A stretch of 64,000 nt of DNA. Origin: Casp-actino8 sp964513215 (GTDB lineage: Bacteria > Actinomycetota > Acidimicrobiia > Acidimicrobiales > Ilumatobacteraceae). Every line of letters starts with the position of its first letter. The stretch's first letter is position 1. Of this stretch, positions 1 through 7,958 are shown in pieces. Both the position numbers and the translations under genes were made by a program. The DNA is taken from positions 1-64,000 of the forward strand of contig CAZELU010000004.1 in NCBI GenBank assembly GCA_964513215.1, given 5' to 3'. The notes beneath the pieces were generated by a model. The model ran no database searches. It was given only the letters and a program-made list of their open reading frames with translations, and was not told the origin of the DNA.

Positions 1-323
1 GTGGTGCTGATCGAACCCGGGGTGTTGAGAGTTGCGTTCACGGAGCACTGGAAGTCGGCCACCGTGATGGGACACCCGTCCTGCCATACGGCGTCGGGGC
101 TGATGTCGAAGGTGATCGTCATGGCTGCTTCGCCTTCGGCGCCGCCAGCACCACCTTCGAGTGTGTCGGGACCGCAGTCGCCTGCGGGGGCTTCGGTGGC
201 CGGAGCCTCCGAAGCGGGTGTGCTGGCCTCGCTGCCCGAATCGCCGTCGTCGCCGCCGCAGGCAGCGAGAATGAGAGCGATTCCGGTCGCGAAAGCGAGC
301 ACCTTGCTCGTTTTCTTGGACAT
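1..323 (-). CDS. Extracellular solute-binding lipoprotein, family 5 (partial, C-terminus off the left edge)
   Basis: Only the first 107 codons are present. The protein starts at ATG 323 behind a strong ribosome site (AGGAGG). It has a lipoprotein signal peptide with lipobox LAAC (Cys22), followed by an Asp/Gly and Ala/Pro/Glu-rich linker of about 45 residues. It then shows the ISPDAVWQDG and PITVADF elements typical of ABC-transporter family 5 (peptide/nickel) binding proteins. Seen: the first beta-lobe that normally lies between the lipobox and the WxDG element (about 70 residues) is almost absent. Inference: a periplasm-facing, membrane-anchored ligand-binding protein for an ABC importer whose other genes would lie to the left. 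Confidence 0.75.
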   Translation of the reverse strand, partial: MSKKTSKVLAFATGIALILAACGGDDGDSGSEASTPASEAPATEAPAGDCGPDTLEGGAGGAEGEAAMTITFDISPDAVWQDGCPITVADFQCSVNATLNTPGSIST

Positions 324-457
324 GGAACCTCCTGGTCAGGTGGTGGAGGGAAACGGGTCGAACGACCACGGGGTCTCCCCCCGCCCGCTGACCATCCTCC
401 CCGGTGGACGCGGCGCCGAAAGGTTACCAGCGTCCGTCCGGCAGGTTGCCGAACGGC

Positions 458-1249
458 TCAGGAGACGTGAGATGGGTACTGGACGATCCGAGCGAACTCG
501 TCCGGATCGAGGCTGGCCCCGCCCACCAGGGCGCCGTCGATGTCAGGTTGGGCCATGAGTTCGGCCACGTTGCCAGCCTTCACCGACCCGCCGTACTGGA
601 TCCGCACGGCGCGGGCAGTCTCGGCCCCCCATTTTCCGCCGATCACCTGGCGAATCGCGCCGCACACTTCCTGGGCGTCGGCCGCGGTGGCCGTCAAACC
701 GGTTCCGATGGCCCAGATGGGTTCGTAGGCCACCACCAGGTCGGCCACCTGGGCGGCATTGCGACCGGCCAGCGACCCGAGAACCTGGCCGGACACCCGC
801 TCGAGGGTCTGGCCCTGTTCGCGTTCGTCCTTGGTCTCGCCCACGCACACGATGGGCGTCATCTTGTGGGTTTGCACGGCGGCCACTTTCTTGGCCACCA
901 GGTCGTCCGTTTCGCCGAAGAACTGGCGCCGCTCGCTGTGGCCGCAGATCACGTAGCGCACGCCGAGCTTGGCGAGAAAGGTTGGTGCCACTTCACCCGT
1001 GAAGGCACCCTTGTCCTCGTGGTGCGTGTTCTGCGCACCGAGTGCGAACTGCAACTCGTCGGCCTCGATGAGAGTTTGCACGCTGCGGATGTCGGTGAAT
1101 GGAGGATGCAGGCTCACGTCCACCTTGGCGAAGTCGTCCTTCGTCACGAGGTAGCTCAACTTCTGCACGAGTTGAATCGCCTCGTAGTGATTGAGGTTCA
1201 TCTTCCAGTTACCGCTGATCAGCGGACGACGGTCGTGTTCAGCGGGCAT
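458..1249 (-). CDS. tpiA: Triosephosphate isomerase
   Basis: Interconverts glyceraldehyde-3-phosphate and dihydroxyacetone phosphate in glycolysis; cytosolic TIM barrel, 263 residues, a normal length. Substrate-binding Asn/Lys are in GNWKMN (about 13-18), the electrophilic His in GHSERR, the catalytic Glu and the mobile loop in YEPIWAIGTG, and the phosphate-binding residues in YGGSV near the C-terminus. The start ATG at 1249 lies inside the end of pgk (11 bp overlap), so translation is probably coupled. Last gene of the gap-pgk-tpiA operon; the secG often found next in actinobacteria is not here. Confidence 0.97.
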   Translation of the reverse strand: MPAEHDRRPLISGNWKMNLNHYEAIQLVQKLSYLVTKDDFAKVDVSLHPPFTDIRSVQTLIEADELQFALGAQNTHHEDKGAFTGEVAPTFLAKLGVRYVICGHSERRQFFGETDDLVAKKVAAVQTHKMTPIVCVGETKDEREQGQTLERVSGQVLGSLAGRNAAQVADLVVAYEPIWAIGTGLTATAADAQEVCGAIRQVIGGKWGAETARAVRIQYGGSVKAGNVAELMAQPDIDGALVGGASLDPDEFARIVQYPSHVS

Positions 1250-2369
1250 TGGGTGCCTTTCTCAGGGCTTCGAGGCCAGGAAGATCTCCGAGTTCGAGCA
1301 ACTCGAGCGATGCGCCACCTCCGGTGGACACGTGGTCGATGCGATCGTCGAGATCGAATTGAGCGAGAGCAGCCGCGGAGTCGCCGCCTCCCACCACGGT
1401 GAACGCCTTGGTGTCGGCCATGGCCTGCGCCACGGTACGAGTTCCGTGGGCGAACCGCTCGTCCTCGAACATGCCCATCGGGCCGTTCCAGAAGACCGTG
1501 CGCGAATCCATGATGATGTCGGAGAACGCCGCAGCCGATCCGGGTCCGATGTCGAAACCTTTGGCGCCTGGTGGCAGGCGTCGGCCGAACGTCGCGTAGT
1601 TGCCATCGGCGTCGACTCCCGTGATGTCCTCGGGAAGGTGAATGGGTTTCGACTGCGCGAGGAGCCGACGACAGGTGTCGACCTGATCGGGTTCGAACAA
1701 CGAATCGCCGATCGGCAGTCCTTGGGCCGCCATGAACGTGAAGCACATCGCCCCACCGATCACGAGGGCGTCCACGACCTCGAGCAGCGCTTCGACGACA
1801 CCCAATTTGTCAGAAATTTTCGAACCGCCGAGAACGGCGACGAACGGGTGCTTGGGCCGGTGGCGCAGATCGAGCAACACCTCGACTTCACGCTGCAGGA
1901 GTTGCCCCATGGCCGACGGCAAAGTTCGGGGCGGACCGACGATCGACGCGTGGGCGCGGTGGGCGGCTCCGAACGCATCGTTCACGTAGACGTCGACACC
2001 AGTCACGAGCTCGGCCACGAAAGCCGGGTCGTTCGCCTCTTCGCCCGCGTCGAAACGCAGGTTCTCCAGGAGTTCGACACCCGGAGCGAGCTCGGCCAGA
2101 CGCCGGCGTACCGGCTCCATCGAGTACTTCGGCTCCGGAGCACCCTTCGGTCGACCCAAGTGACTCGCACACACCACCGACGCTCCCCGTTCGGTCAGCC
2201 AGTTGATCGTGGGGAGCGCCGCTCGGATTCGGAAGTCGTCGGTGATCACGCGCTCACCGTTCGCCGACGTCTCCATCGGGACGTTGAAGTCGGTACGCAC
2301 CAGAACGCGCTTGCCTGCGACGTCACCCAGATCGTCGAGAGTCGGAATGTCGCGATACACGTCGGTCAC
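1239..2369 (-). CDS. pgk: Phosphoglycerate kinase
   Basis: Transfers phosphate from 1,3-bisphosphoglycerate to ADP. The start is GTG 2369, which overlaps the gap stop by 4 bp (GTGA) and gives 376 residues, close to the family length. The open frame continues upstream inside gap but that part is only a shadow. Visible motifs are RTDFNVP (substrate-binding N-domain), SHLGRP, GGSKISDKL (hinge/nucleotide region), FWNGPMG and the GGGDSAAAL nucleotide loop near the C-terminus. Middle gene of gap-pgk-tpiA. Confidence 0.97.
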   Translation of the reverse strand: MTDVYRDIPTLDDLGDVAGKRVLVRTDFNVPMETSANGERVITDDFRIRAALPTINWLTERGASVVCASHLGRPKGAPEPKYSMEPVRRRLAELAPGVELLENLRFDAGEEANDPAFVAELVTGVDVYVNDAFGAAHRAHASIVGPPRTLPSAMGQLLQREVEVLLDLRHRPKHPFVAVLGGSKISDKLGVVEALLEVVDALVIGGAMCFTFMAAQGLPIGDSLFEPDQVDTCRRLLAQSKPIHLPEDITGVDADGNYATFGRRLPPGAKGFDIGPGSAAAFSDIIMDSRTVFWNGPMGMFEDERFAHGTRTVAQAMADTKAFTVVGGGDSAAALAQFDLDDRIDHVSTGGGASLELLELGDLPGLEALRKAPNAR

Positions 2370-3385
2370 CGACGCTTGGGGACTTTGGCTCCCGCGAAGA
2401 GAGTGGTGTCGACGAGTCGATTGCTGTAACCCCACTCGTTGTCGTACCAAGCCAGCACCTTCACCATCTTGCCCATGCTCGCGGTGAGTCCGGCGTCGAA
2501 GATGCTGCTGTGCGGATCGGTGACGATGTCGCTCGACACGATCGGATCCTCGGTGTACCGAAGAACTCCTTTGAGCGGACCGCTGGCGGCCGCCTTCTTG
2601 AACGCCGCGTTGATCTGCTCGACCGTGGCCGACTTCTTCAGGTTGGCCGTGAAGTCGACGATCGAGCCGGTCGGAACCGGCACGCGCAGCGACGTACCGT
2701 CGAGCTTGCCCTTCATGCTCTCGAGCACGAGGCTGGTGGCGCGAGCAGCGCCAGTGGACGTCGGGACGATGTTGATGGCGGCACCACGCGCACGTCGCAG
2801 ATCCTTGTGCGGACCGTCCACCAGCATCTGGTCGCCGGTGTACGCATGGACGGTCTGCATGAGACCTTGCTCGACGCCGAAGTTGTCGTCGAGCACCTTC
2901 ACCAGCGGCACGAAACAGTTCGTGGTGCAACTGGCGTTCGAGACGACCTTGTGCTTCTTGAAGTCGAAATCCTTGTGATTGACGCCGAACACGAACGTCG
3001 CGTCGGCGTTGTCGCACGGAGCCGACACGATGACCAACGGTGCTCCGCCGGCGAGGTGAGCCGCCGCCGAGTCGCGCTTGGTGAAGATCCCCGTGCTTTC
3101 GATCACCACGTCGACCTTGAGGTCGCCCCAGGGAAGACTCTTCGGATCACGCTCGCTCAGGACCTTGATCTCCTGACCGTCCACGCTGATCCCCGACTTG
3201 GTGGCCTTCACGGCGAAGGGCAACTGACCGAGAACCGAGTCGTACTTCAACAGGTGAGCCATCGTGTCGAGGGATCCGAGGTCGTTGACCGCCACGATCT
3301 CGATGTCGGCTCCCCGGCTGTTGACCGCCCGGAAGAAGTTGCGGCCGATTCGACCGAATCCGTTGATGCCGACCCGAACTGTCAC
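2366..3385 (-). CDS. gap: Type I glyceraldehyde-3-phosphate dehydrogenase
   Basis: Oxidises glyceraldehyde-3-phosphate to 1,3-bisphosphoglycerate with NAD. Length 339 residues, GTG start at 3385. The N-terminal Rossmann motif GINGFGRIGRN, the catalytic Cys in SNASCTTNC and the C-terminal WYDNEWGYSNR are all intact. First gene of the gap-pgk-tpiA operon. In many actinobacteria yvcK and whiA lie between rapZ and gap; here only 82 bp separates rapZ (stop 3468) from this gene. Confidence 0.98.
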   Translation of the reverse strand: MTVRVGINGFGRIGRNFFRAVNSRGADIEIVAVNDLGSLDTMAHLLKYDSVLGQLPFAVKATKSGISVDGQEIKVLSERDPKSLPWGDLKVDVVIESTGIFTKRDSAAAHLAGGAPLVIVSAPCDNADATFVFGVNHKDFDFKKHKVVSNASCTTNCFVPLVKVLDDNFGVEQGLMQTVHAYTGDQMLVDGPHKDLRRARGAAINIVPTSTGAARATSLVLESMKGKLDGTSLRVPVPTGSIVDFTANLKKSATVEQINAAFKKAAASGPLKGVLRYTEDPIVSSDIVTDPHSSIFDAGLTASMGKMVKVLAWYDNEWGYSNRLVDTTLFAGAKVPKRR

Positions 3386-3467
3386 GATTCGCTCCTTCGC
3401 TCTCGACGCGCCTGGCGTCGCGGCTCGAAGTTAGTTCGCCGGTTCGGGACCGAGCCTCATCAACCCG

Positions 3468-4316
3468 TCACGAACGACTGACGTCACGGTGACTCGTGCG
3501 AACGGGCTGGCCAGATGCGCGCAGACGCTGCGCCACTTCCTCGGCCACCACGACTGACCGGTGCCGCCCCCCGGTACACCCGATCGCGACCGTCAGGTAG
3601 CTCTTCCCCTCGGCCGAGTACTCGGGCAGTATTCCCGACAGCATTTCCACCAGGTCGGCCACGAACTTCTGGGCGGCCGGCCGATCGAGGACGAACCTCC
3701 GAACCGGTTCGTCGTGCCCGGTCATGGGTCGCAGCGCCTCGTCCCAATGCGGATTGGGGAGAAACCGGACGTCCATGACGATGTCGGCGTCCATTGGGAG
3801 TCCGTGTTTGAAGCCGAACGACTCGACAGCGACTTGCAGTCGTTCGGTCGACCCGTCGTCGAAAACTCCAACCAGTCGCGACTTCAACTGGTGAACGTTG
3901 AGGGCGGTGGTGTCGATCACCAGATCGCAGTCACCTTTCATGGCCTCGAGGAGACTGCGTTCGGTTTCGATGGCCTCGAGGAGACCGTCGCTCTCCGAGG
4001 CGAACGGATGGCGTCGACGTGTCGCTTCGTAGCGCTTCACGAGTTCTGGGGTCGACGCGTCGAGGTACACGACGCGAACCCGGTGCCCTTGCGAACGCAG
4101 ACCAGCCACCTTGGGCATCAACTCCAGATGCTGACGGCCGGCCACCAGAGCCAGCCGGTCGATACTCGAGCCCGGCGCGCTGGCCAACTCGACGATGGTC
4201 TCCACGAGAGTCGTGGGCAAGTTGTCGACCACGTACCAACCCAGATCTTCGAGGACGGCCGCAGTGGCACTGCGGCCGGCTCCGGACAGACCGGTGATCA
4301 CGAGGATGTCAGCCAC
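3468..4316 (-). CDS. rapZ: RapZ/YvcJ-family nucleotide-binding protein
   Basis: P-loop protein of 282 residues with GTG start at 4316. The Walker A motif is GLSGAGRS (residues 9-16), followed by the family signatures DLGWYVVDNLP, YLDAS, SFGFKHGLP and DVRFLPNP, and a C-terminal GCTGGRHRSV segment. In enterobacteria RapZ controls glucosamine-6-phosphate synthase sRNA; in Gram-positives YvcJ has GTPase activity and its role is unclear. It sits upstream of gap as in other actinobacteria, but its usual partners yvcK and whiA are missing. Confidence 0.93.
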   Translation of the reverse strand: MADILVITGLSGAGRSATAAVLEDLGWYVVDNLPTTLVETIVELASAPGSSIDRLALVAGRQHLELMPKVAGLRSQGHRVRVVYLDASTPELVKRYEATRRRHPFASESDGLLEAIETERSLLEAMKGDCDLVIDTTALNVHQLKSRLVGVFDDGSTERLQVAVESFGFKHGLPMDADIVMDVRFLPNPHWDEALRPMTGHDEPVRRFVLDRPAAQKFVADLVEMLSGILPEYSAEGKSYLTVAIGCTGGRHRSVVVAEEVAQRLRASGQPVRTSHRDVSRS

Positions 4317-4349
4317 CGAACATCACGCTACTTCCGTGTGACCGCAACA

Positions 4350-5093
4350 TCAGTTCGATCGATCAGTCACGCGTTTCACCATGCGCAAGTAGAGGAGCCG
4401 TGGGATGGTGGCCGCCGCTTCGTACTCGGCGGCCCGAGCAAGGAACCCGGGTGGCGGAACGGGTTCTTCCATCCACTCCACGAACAGGCCGTGCCGGGCG
4501 GCGGCGTTCACGTACCGGCTGAGAGGCCGATGCACGAACGGGATGAAGACGTCCTTCTCCACCTCTTCGACGGTCGTCTGCTCGATGAGATAGTCACCGA
4601 TTCGCCAGTACTGCTCGGGCGGGTCGAGCACCTGATCGTCGATCCAGCCCGAGCCGGGAGTCTGGAGGAGCGGATGGTTGAGGAAGAAGCAGAAGCGTCC
4701 GCCGTCCTGCAGCACGCGGGCCACTTCACCGAGCGCTGAATCAACGGCGTCGATGTGCTCGAACACGAGGCAGGCGACTACGGCATCGAAGGATGCATCG
4801 GCCAACGGCAACCCCGCTGCGTCACAACGAAGAACTTCGATACCGCCGCCACGACCGGCCGCCACCACGATCTGATTCCAGGTCGGATCGACACCCAGCA
4901 CGAAGTCGGCGCCCAGCCTCTTGGCCAGTCGCGCCACCTGACCGTCCCCGCAGCCGACGTCGAGAACACGACGGGCCCCTTCCAATTCGCGAGCCGCCAA
5001 CGGAAGGATCTGCTCGACGTACTCGGGATCGGCCCCTTCGGTGAATCCGTCGATCCACCACGAAGCGTTGCGCTCCCACAAGTCATCGGCCAC
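4350..5093 (-). CDS. Class I SAM-dependent methyltransferase
   Basis: About 247 residues from GTG 5093. This start was chosen because the longer frame would run into the divergent gene starting at 5138. The SAM-binding motif I is VLDVGCGDGQVARLA (about residues 40-54), followed by GVDPTW (motif post-I), FDAVVACLVFEHI and the LNHPLLQTPGSGW segment found in methyltransferases of the UbiE/COQ5-like superfamily. The substrate cannot be read from the sequence. It lies 33 bp upstream of rapZ, on the same strand and possibly the same transcript. Confidence 0.8.
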   Translation of the reverse strand: MADDLWERNASWWIDGFTEGADPEYVEQILPLAARELEGARRVLDVGCGDGQVARLAKRLGADFVLGVDPTWNQIVVAAGRGGGIEVLRCDAAGLPLADASFDAVVACLVFEHIDAVDSALGEVARVLQDGGRFCFFLNHPLLQTPGSGWIDDQVLDPPEQYWRIGDYLIEQTTVEEVEKDVFIPFVHRPLSRYVNAAARHGLFVEWMEEPVPPPGFLARAAEYEAAATIPRLLYLRMVKRVTDRSN

Positions 5094-5137
5094 CCTCCGA
5101 GGGTAGCCCTGACGAGTCGGCCACGTACGGTGATCGC

Positions 5138-6061
5138 ATGAGCACGACTCTCGACTTCTCCGTGTGGCCATCGGCCGAACGTCCGTGGGCCGAAGTGGCC
5201 GATCTCGTCGCGTGGGCTGAAGACACAGGGTGGCACGGGTTCTGGTACGCCGATCATTTCATGCCGAACACCGACGACGAACGTGTTGTCGACGGAGATG
5301 TTCACGAAGTGTGGACCATCTTGTCGGCCGTGGCCGCGGTGTCGTCCACGTTGCGCCTCGGCTCACTGGTGAGTCCGACCACGGTTCGCCATCCCGCCGT
5401 ACTGGCGAACATCGCCGCGTCGCTCGACCGCGTCTCCAGCGGCCGGCTGGTTCTTGGCATCGGAGCGGGATGGCAGATCAACGAACACCGGGCCTACGGG
5501 TTCGATCTGCTGTCACCCAAGGACCGCGTCGATCGTTTCGAAGAAGCGATCCAGATCGTTCGATCGCTCCTCACCGAACCACGAACCACTTTCAGCGGTC
5601 GGCACTTCACCTTCGCCGACGCCACCTGCCAGCCGACTCCGGTGCAGAGCCGCCTTCCACTCCTGGTAGGCACCGGTGGCCCACGCATGACCGGGATCAC
5701 CGTGCGTCACGCCGACGAGTGGAACGTGTGGGGCACTCCCGACACGGCTGGCGAGAAGGCGGCCACCCTCGATCAGGCCTGCGAGCGACTCGGACGCGAG
5801 CCGCGATCGATCAGGCGATCGGTTCAAGCCTTCTTCTTCCTCGCCGACGATCGCGAGAGAGCCGACCGAATCCGCGCCAAGGCGCCGGCCGATCGCAGCG
5901 TCATCGGCGGACCCGACGAGATCTGCGCCGCCATCGCGCGATACCGCGACGTGGGATTCGACGAGATCATCGTTCCGGATTTCAGCCTCGGGGCCAGCCC
6001 CGAACAGCGTCGCGCGAGTTACGCACGATTCGTCGAGGAAATCATTCCGAACTTCCGCTGA
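5138..6061 (+). CDS. LLM-class (luciferase-like) F420-dependent oxidoreductase
   Basis: 307-residue TIM-barrel flavin/F420 oxidoreductase. Signatures seen are AEDTGWHGFWYADHF near the N-terminus, RLGSLVSPTTVRHPAVLANIAASLD, the GRLVLGIGAGW motif and LPLLVGTGGPRM. In actinobacteria this family mostly uses coenzyme F420; the substrate is not predictable. The gene is divergent from the methyltransferase at 4350 and its 3' end overlaps uvrC by 20 bp in convergent orientation. It breaks the usual uvrC-rapZ adjacency. Confidence 0.85.
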   Translation: MSTTLDFSVWPSAERPWAEVADLVAWAEDTGWHGFWYADHFMPNTDDERVVDGDVHEVWTILSAVAAVSSTLRLGSLVSPTTVRHPAVLANIAASLDRVSSGRLVLGIGAGWQINEHRAYGFDLLSPKDRVDRFEEAIQIVRSLLTEPRTTFSGRHFTFADATCQPTPVQSRLPLLVGTGGPRMTGITVRHADEWNVWGTPDTAGEKAATLDQACERLGREPRSIRRSVQAFFFLADDRERADRIRAKAPADRSVIGGPDEICAAIARYRDVGFDEIIVPDFSLGASPEQRRASYARFVEEIIPNFR

Positions 6062-7934
6062 CTCCTTGATTGAACTTGGCGTGAACGGCTCGTGCAACCG
6101 AGTCGGGTAGCCACGACAGAGCCAACAGATCGTCGAGACTGGCCTTCTTGACCGCGTTCACTCCCCCGAACGCCTTCACCAGTTTCTGCTTGCGGGCTTC
6201 ACCCAAGCCGTCGATGCCGTCGAGCGAACTCGCGGTCATTCGCTTGCCGCGCAACTCGCGATGGAACGTATTGGCGAAGCGGTGAGCCTCATCACGCACG
6301 CGCTGCAGCATGAACAGTGCGTCACTGCCGCGCGGAACCTCCACCGGCTCGTCGCGACCCGGCACGAACACTTCCTCGAAGCGCTTGGCCAGCGCGGCCA
6401 CGGGGATCTCGGAGTCGAGGCCGAGGGCTGTTACCACCCGGTGAGCCACCGATAGTTGGCCCTTTCCGCCGTCGACGAGAAGAAGTTGGGGCGGATACGC
6501 GAAGCGACGCGGGCGTTCACGCTCGTCGGGTTCGAGACTGCTGTCGCGCTCGTCGATGTAGGCCTGCAGGCGACGTGTCAACACCTCCTCCATCGCCGCG
6601 TAGTCGTCGTTACCCGGAACGTCGCGCACCTTGAATCGTCGATACTCGCGCTTCGACGGCAGCCCGTCCTCCAGCACCACCATCGATCCGACGTAGTCGG
6701 TTCCCTGGAGATGCGCCATGTCGAAGCACTCGATACGAAGAGGTGCTTCAGGAAGTCCCAGCAGATCTTGGAGCTCGGTGAGCGCTCGACTACGTGTGTT
6801 GTGATCGCTCGCTCGCCTCATGCGATGGCGCAGGAAATCCTCGCGGGCGTTCTGTGTGACCAGCTCGAGCAACTCACGTTTGTCGCCTCGCTGCGGTAAC
6901 CGAACTTCCACTCGCGAGCCCCGCCGTTCGCTCAGCCATTCCTCGAGAGCTCCGGCTTCGGGCGGAACATCGGGAACCACGACCAGCTTCGGCACCCCCA
7001 TCGCTGGTCCGTCTCCGTAGGTCTGCTCGACCACACGGGTGACCAGTTCGGCCCGACTCAGATCCTCCACTTTGTCGACGATCGAGCCACGTCGGCCCAC
7101 CACTCGTCCGTTGCGCACGAAGAAGATCTGGATGGCCGCCTCCAGTTCGTCATCCGCGATACCGATCACGTCGAGATCCTCGTCACGCTCGGCCACGATC
7201 ATCTGCTTCTCGATGGCGCGTGCCACCGAGGCCAAGCGATCTCGCAAACGGGCGGCCCGCTCGTATTCGAGGCTCGCTGCCGCATCACTCATCTCGTCGG
7301 TGAGTCGAGCCACCACGTCGTCGGTGCGACCGTCGAGGAACGAGCACAGGTCGTCCACGTAGGAGTCGTAGCGGGTGCGTTCGACTTCGCCCACACAGGG
7401 ACCGCTGCACTTCTCGATGTGGAAGAGCAGGCATGGGCGACCCAGGCGATGATGTTGATTGAACTTCGCCGGACTGCACGTGCGAACCGGAAAGGTGCGA
7501 AGTACGAGATCGAGAGTGTCGCGGATGGCGTACGCATGCGGGAAGGGCCCGAAGTACCGAACACCCGGCTTGCGGCGCCCGCGAACCACGACCGCGCGCG
7601 GCCACTCCTCGTCGAGGGTCACGGCCAGGAACGGATAACTCTTGTCGTCGCGCAAGCGAACGTTGAAACGCGGGCGGTGCTCCTTGATGAGGTTGTACTC
7701 GAGAATGAGCGCCTCGACCTCGTTGCGCACCGTCATCCACTCGACCGATTCGGCGGCCGCGACCATCTGCGCCGTTCGCGGATGCAGGAGCGCCGGGTCC
7801 TGGAAGTAGTTAGCCAAACGTTGGCGCAGGCTCGTGGCCTTGCCCACGTAGATCACGCGACCATTGACATCCTTGAACTGGTACGAACCGGGAGCGTCGG
7901 GAATGCTCGCACTGGGCGGCCGCTGCACCATCAC
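6042..7934 (-). CDS. uvrC: UvrABC excinuclease subunit C
   Basis: Makes the two incisions around a DNA lesion in nucleotide excision repair. 630 residues, full length. The N-terminal GIY-YIG nuclease begins with PGSYQFKDVNGRVIYVGKA (about residues 15-33), a central UVR motif lies at about 205-240, and the C-terminal RNase H-like endonuclease contains the FDMAHLQGTDYVGSMVV region and LLVDGGKGQL. A helix-hairpin-helix pair (IDGLGEARKQKLVKAFGG) closes the protein. It lies 24 bp downstream of uvrA, so uvrB-uvrA-uvrC are co-directional. Confidence 0.97.
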   Translation of the reverse strand: MMVQRPPSASIPDAPGSYQFKDVNGRVIYVGKATSLRQRLANYFQDPALLHPRTAQMVAAAESVEWMTVRNEVEALILEYNLIKEHRPRFNVRLRDDKSYPFLAVTLDEEWPRAVVVRGRRKPGVRYFGPFPHAYAIRDTLDLVLRTFPVRTCSPAKFNQHHRLGRPCLLFHIEKCSGPCVGEVERTRYDSYVDDLCSFLDGRTDDVVARLTDEMSDAAASLEYERAARLRDRLASVARAIEKQMIVAERDEDLDVIGIADDELEAAIQIFFVRNGRVVGRRGSIVDKVEDLSRAELVTRVVEQTYGDGPAMGVPKLVVVPDVPPEAGALEEWLSERRGSRVEVRLPQRGDKRELLELVTQNAREDFLRHRMRRASDHNTRSRALTELQDLLGLPEAPLRIECFDMAHLQGTDYVGSMVVLEDGLPSKREYRRFKVRDVPGNDDYAAMEEVLTRRLQAYIDERDSSLEPDERERPRRFAYPPQLLLVDGGKGQLSVAHRVVTALGLDSEIPVAALAKRFEEVFVPGRDEPVEVPRGSDALFMLQRVRDEAHRFANTFHRELRGKRMTASSLDGIDGLGEARKQKLVKAFGGVNAVKKASLDDLLALSWLPDSVARAVHAKFNQGVSGSSE

Positions 7935-7958
7935 ATCAGCCTAAGCAGGGCTGATCGG

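Noticed and set aside
404..2429. Long plus-strand open frames antisense to tpiA and pgk (332 and 412 codons)
   Set aside because: They are mirror frames of clear glycolytic genes; long antisense frames are expected at this GC content, and the translations show no family motif.
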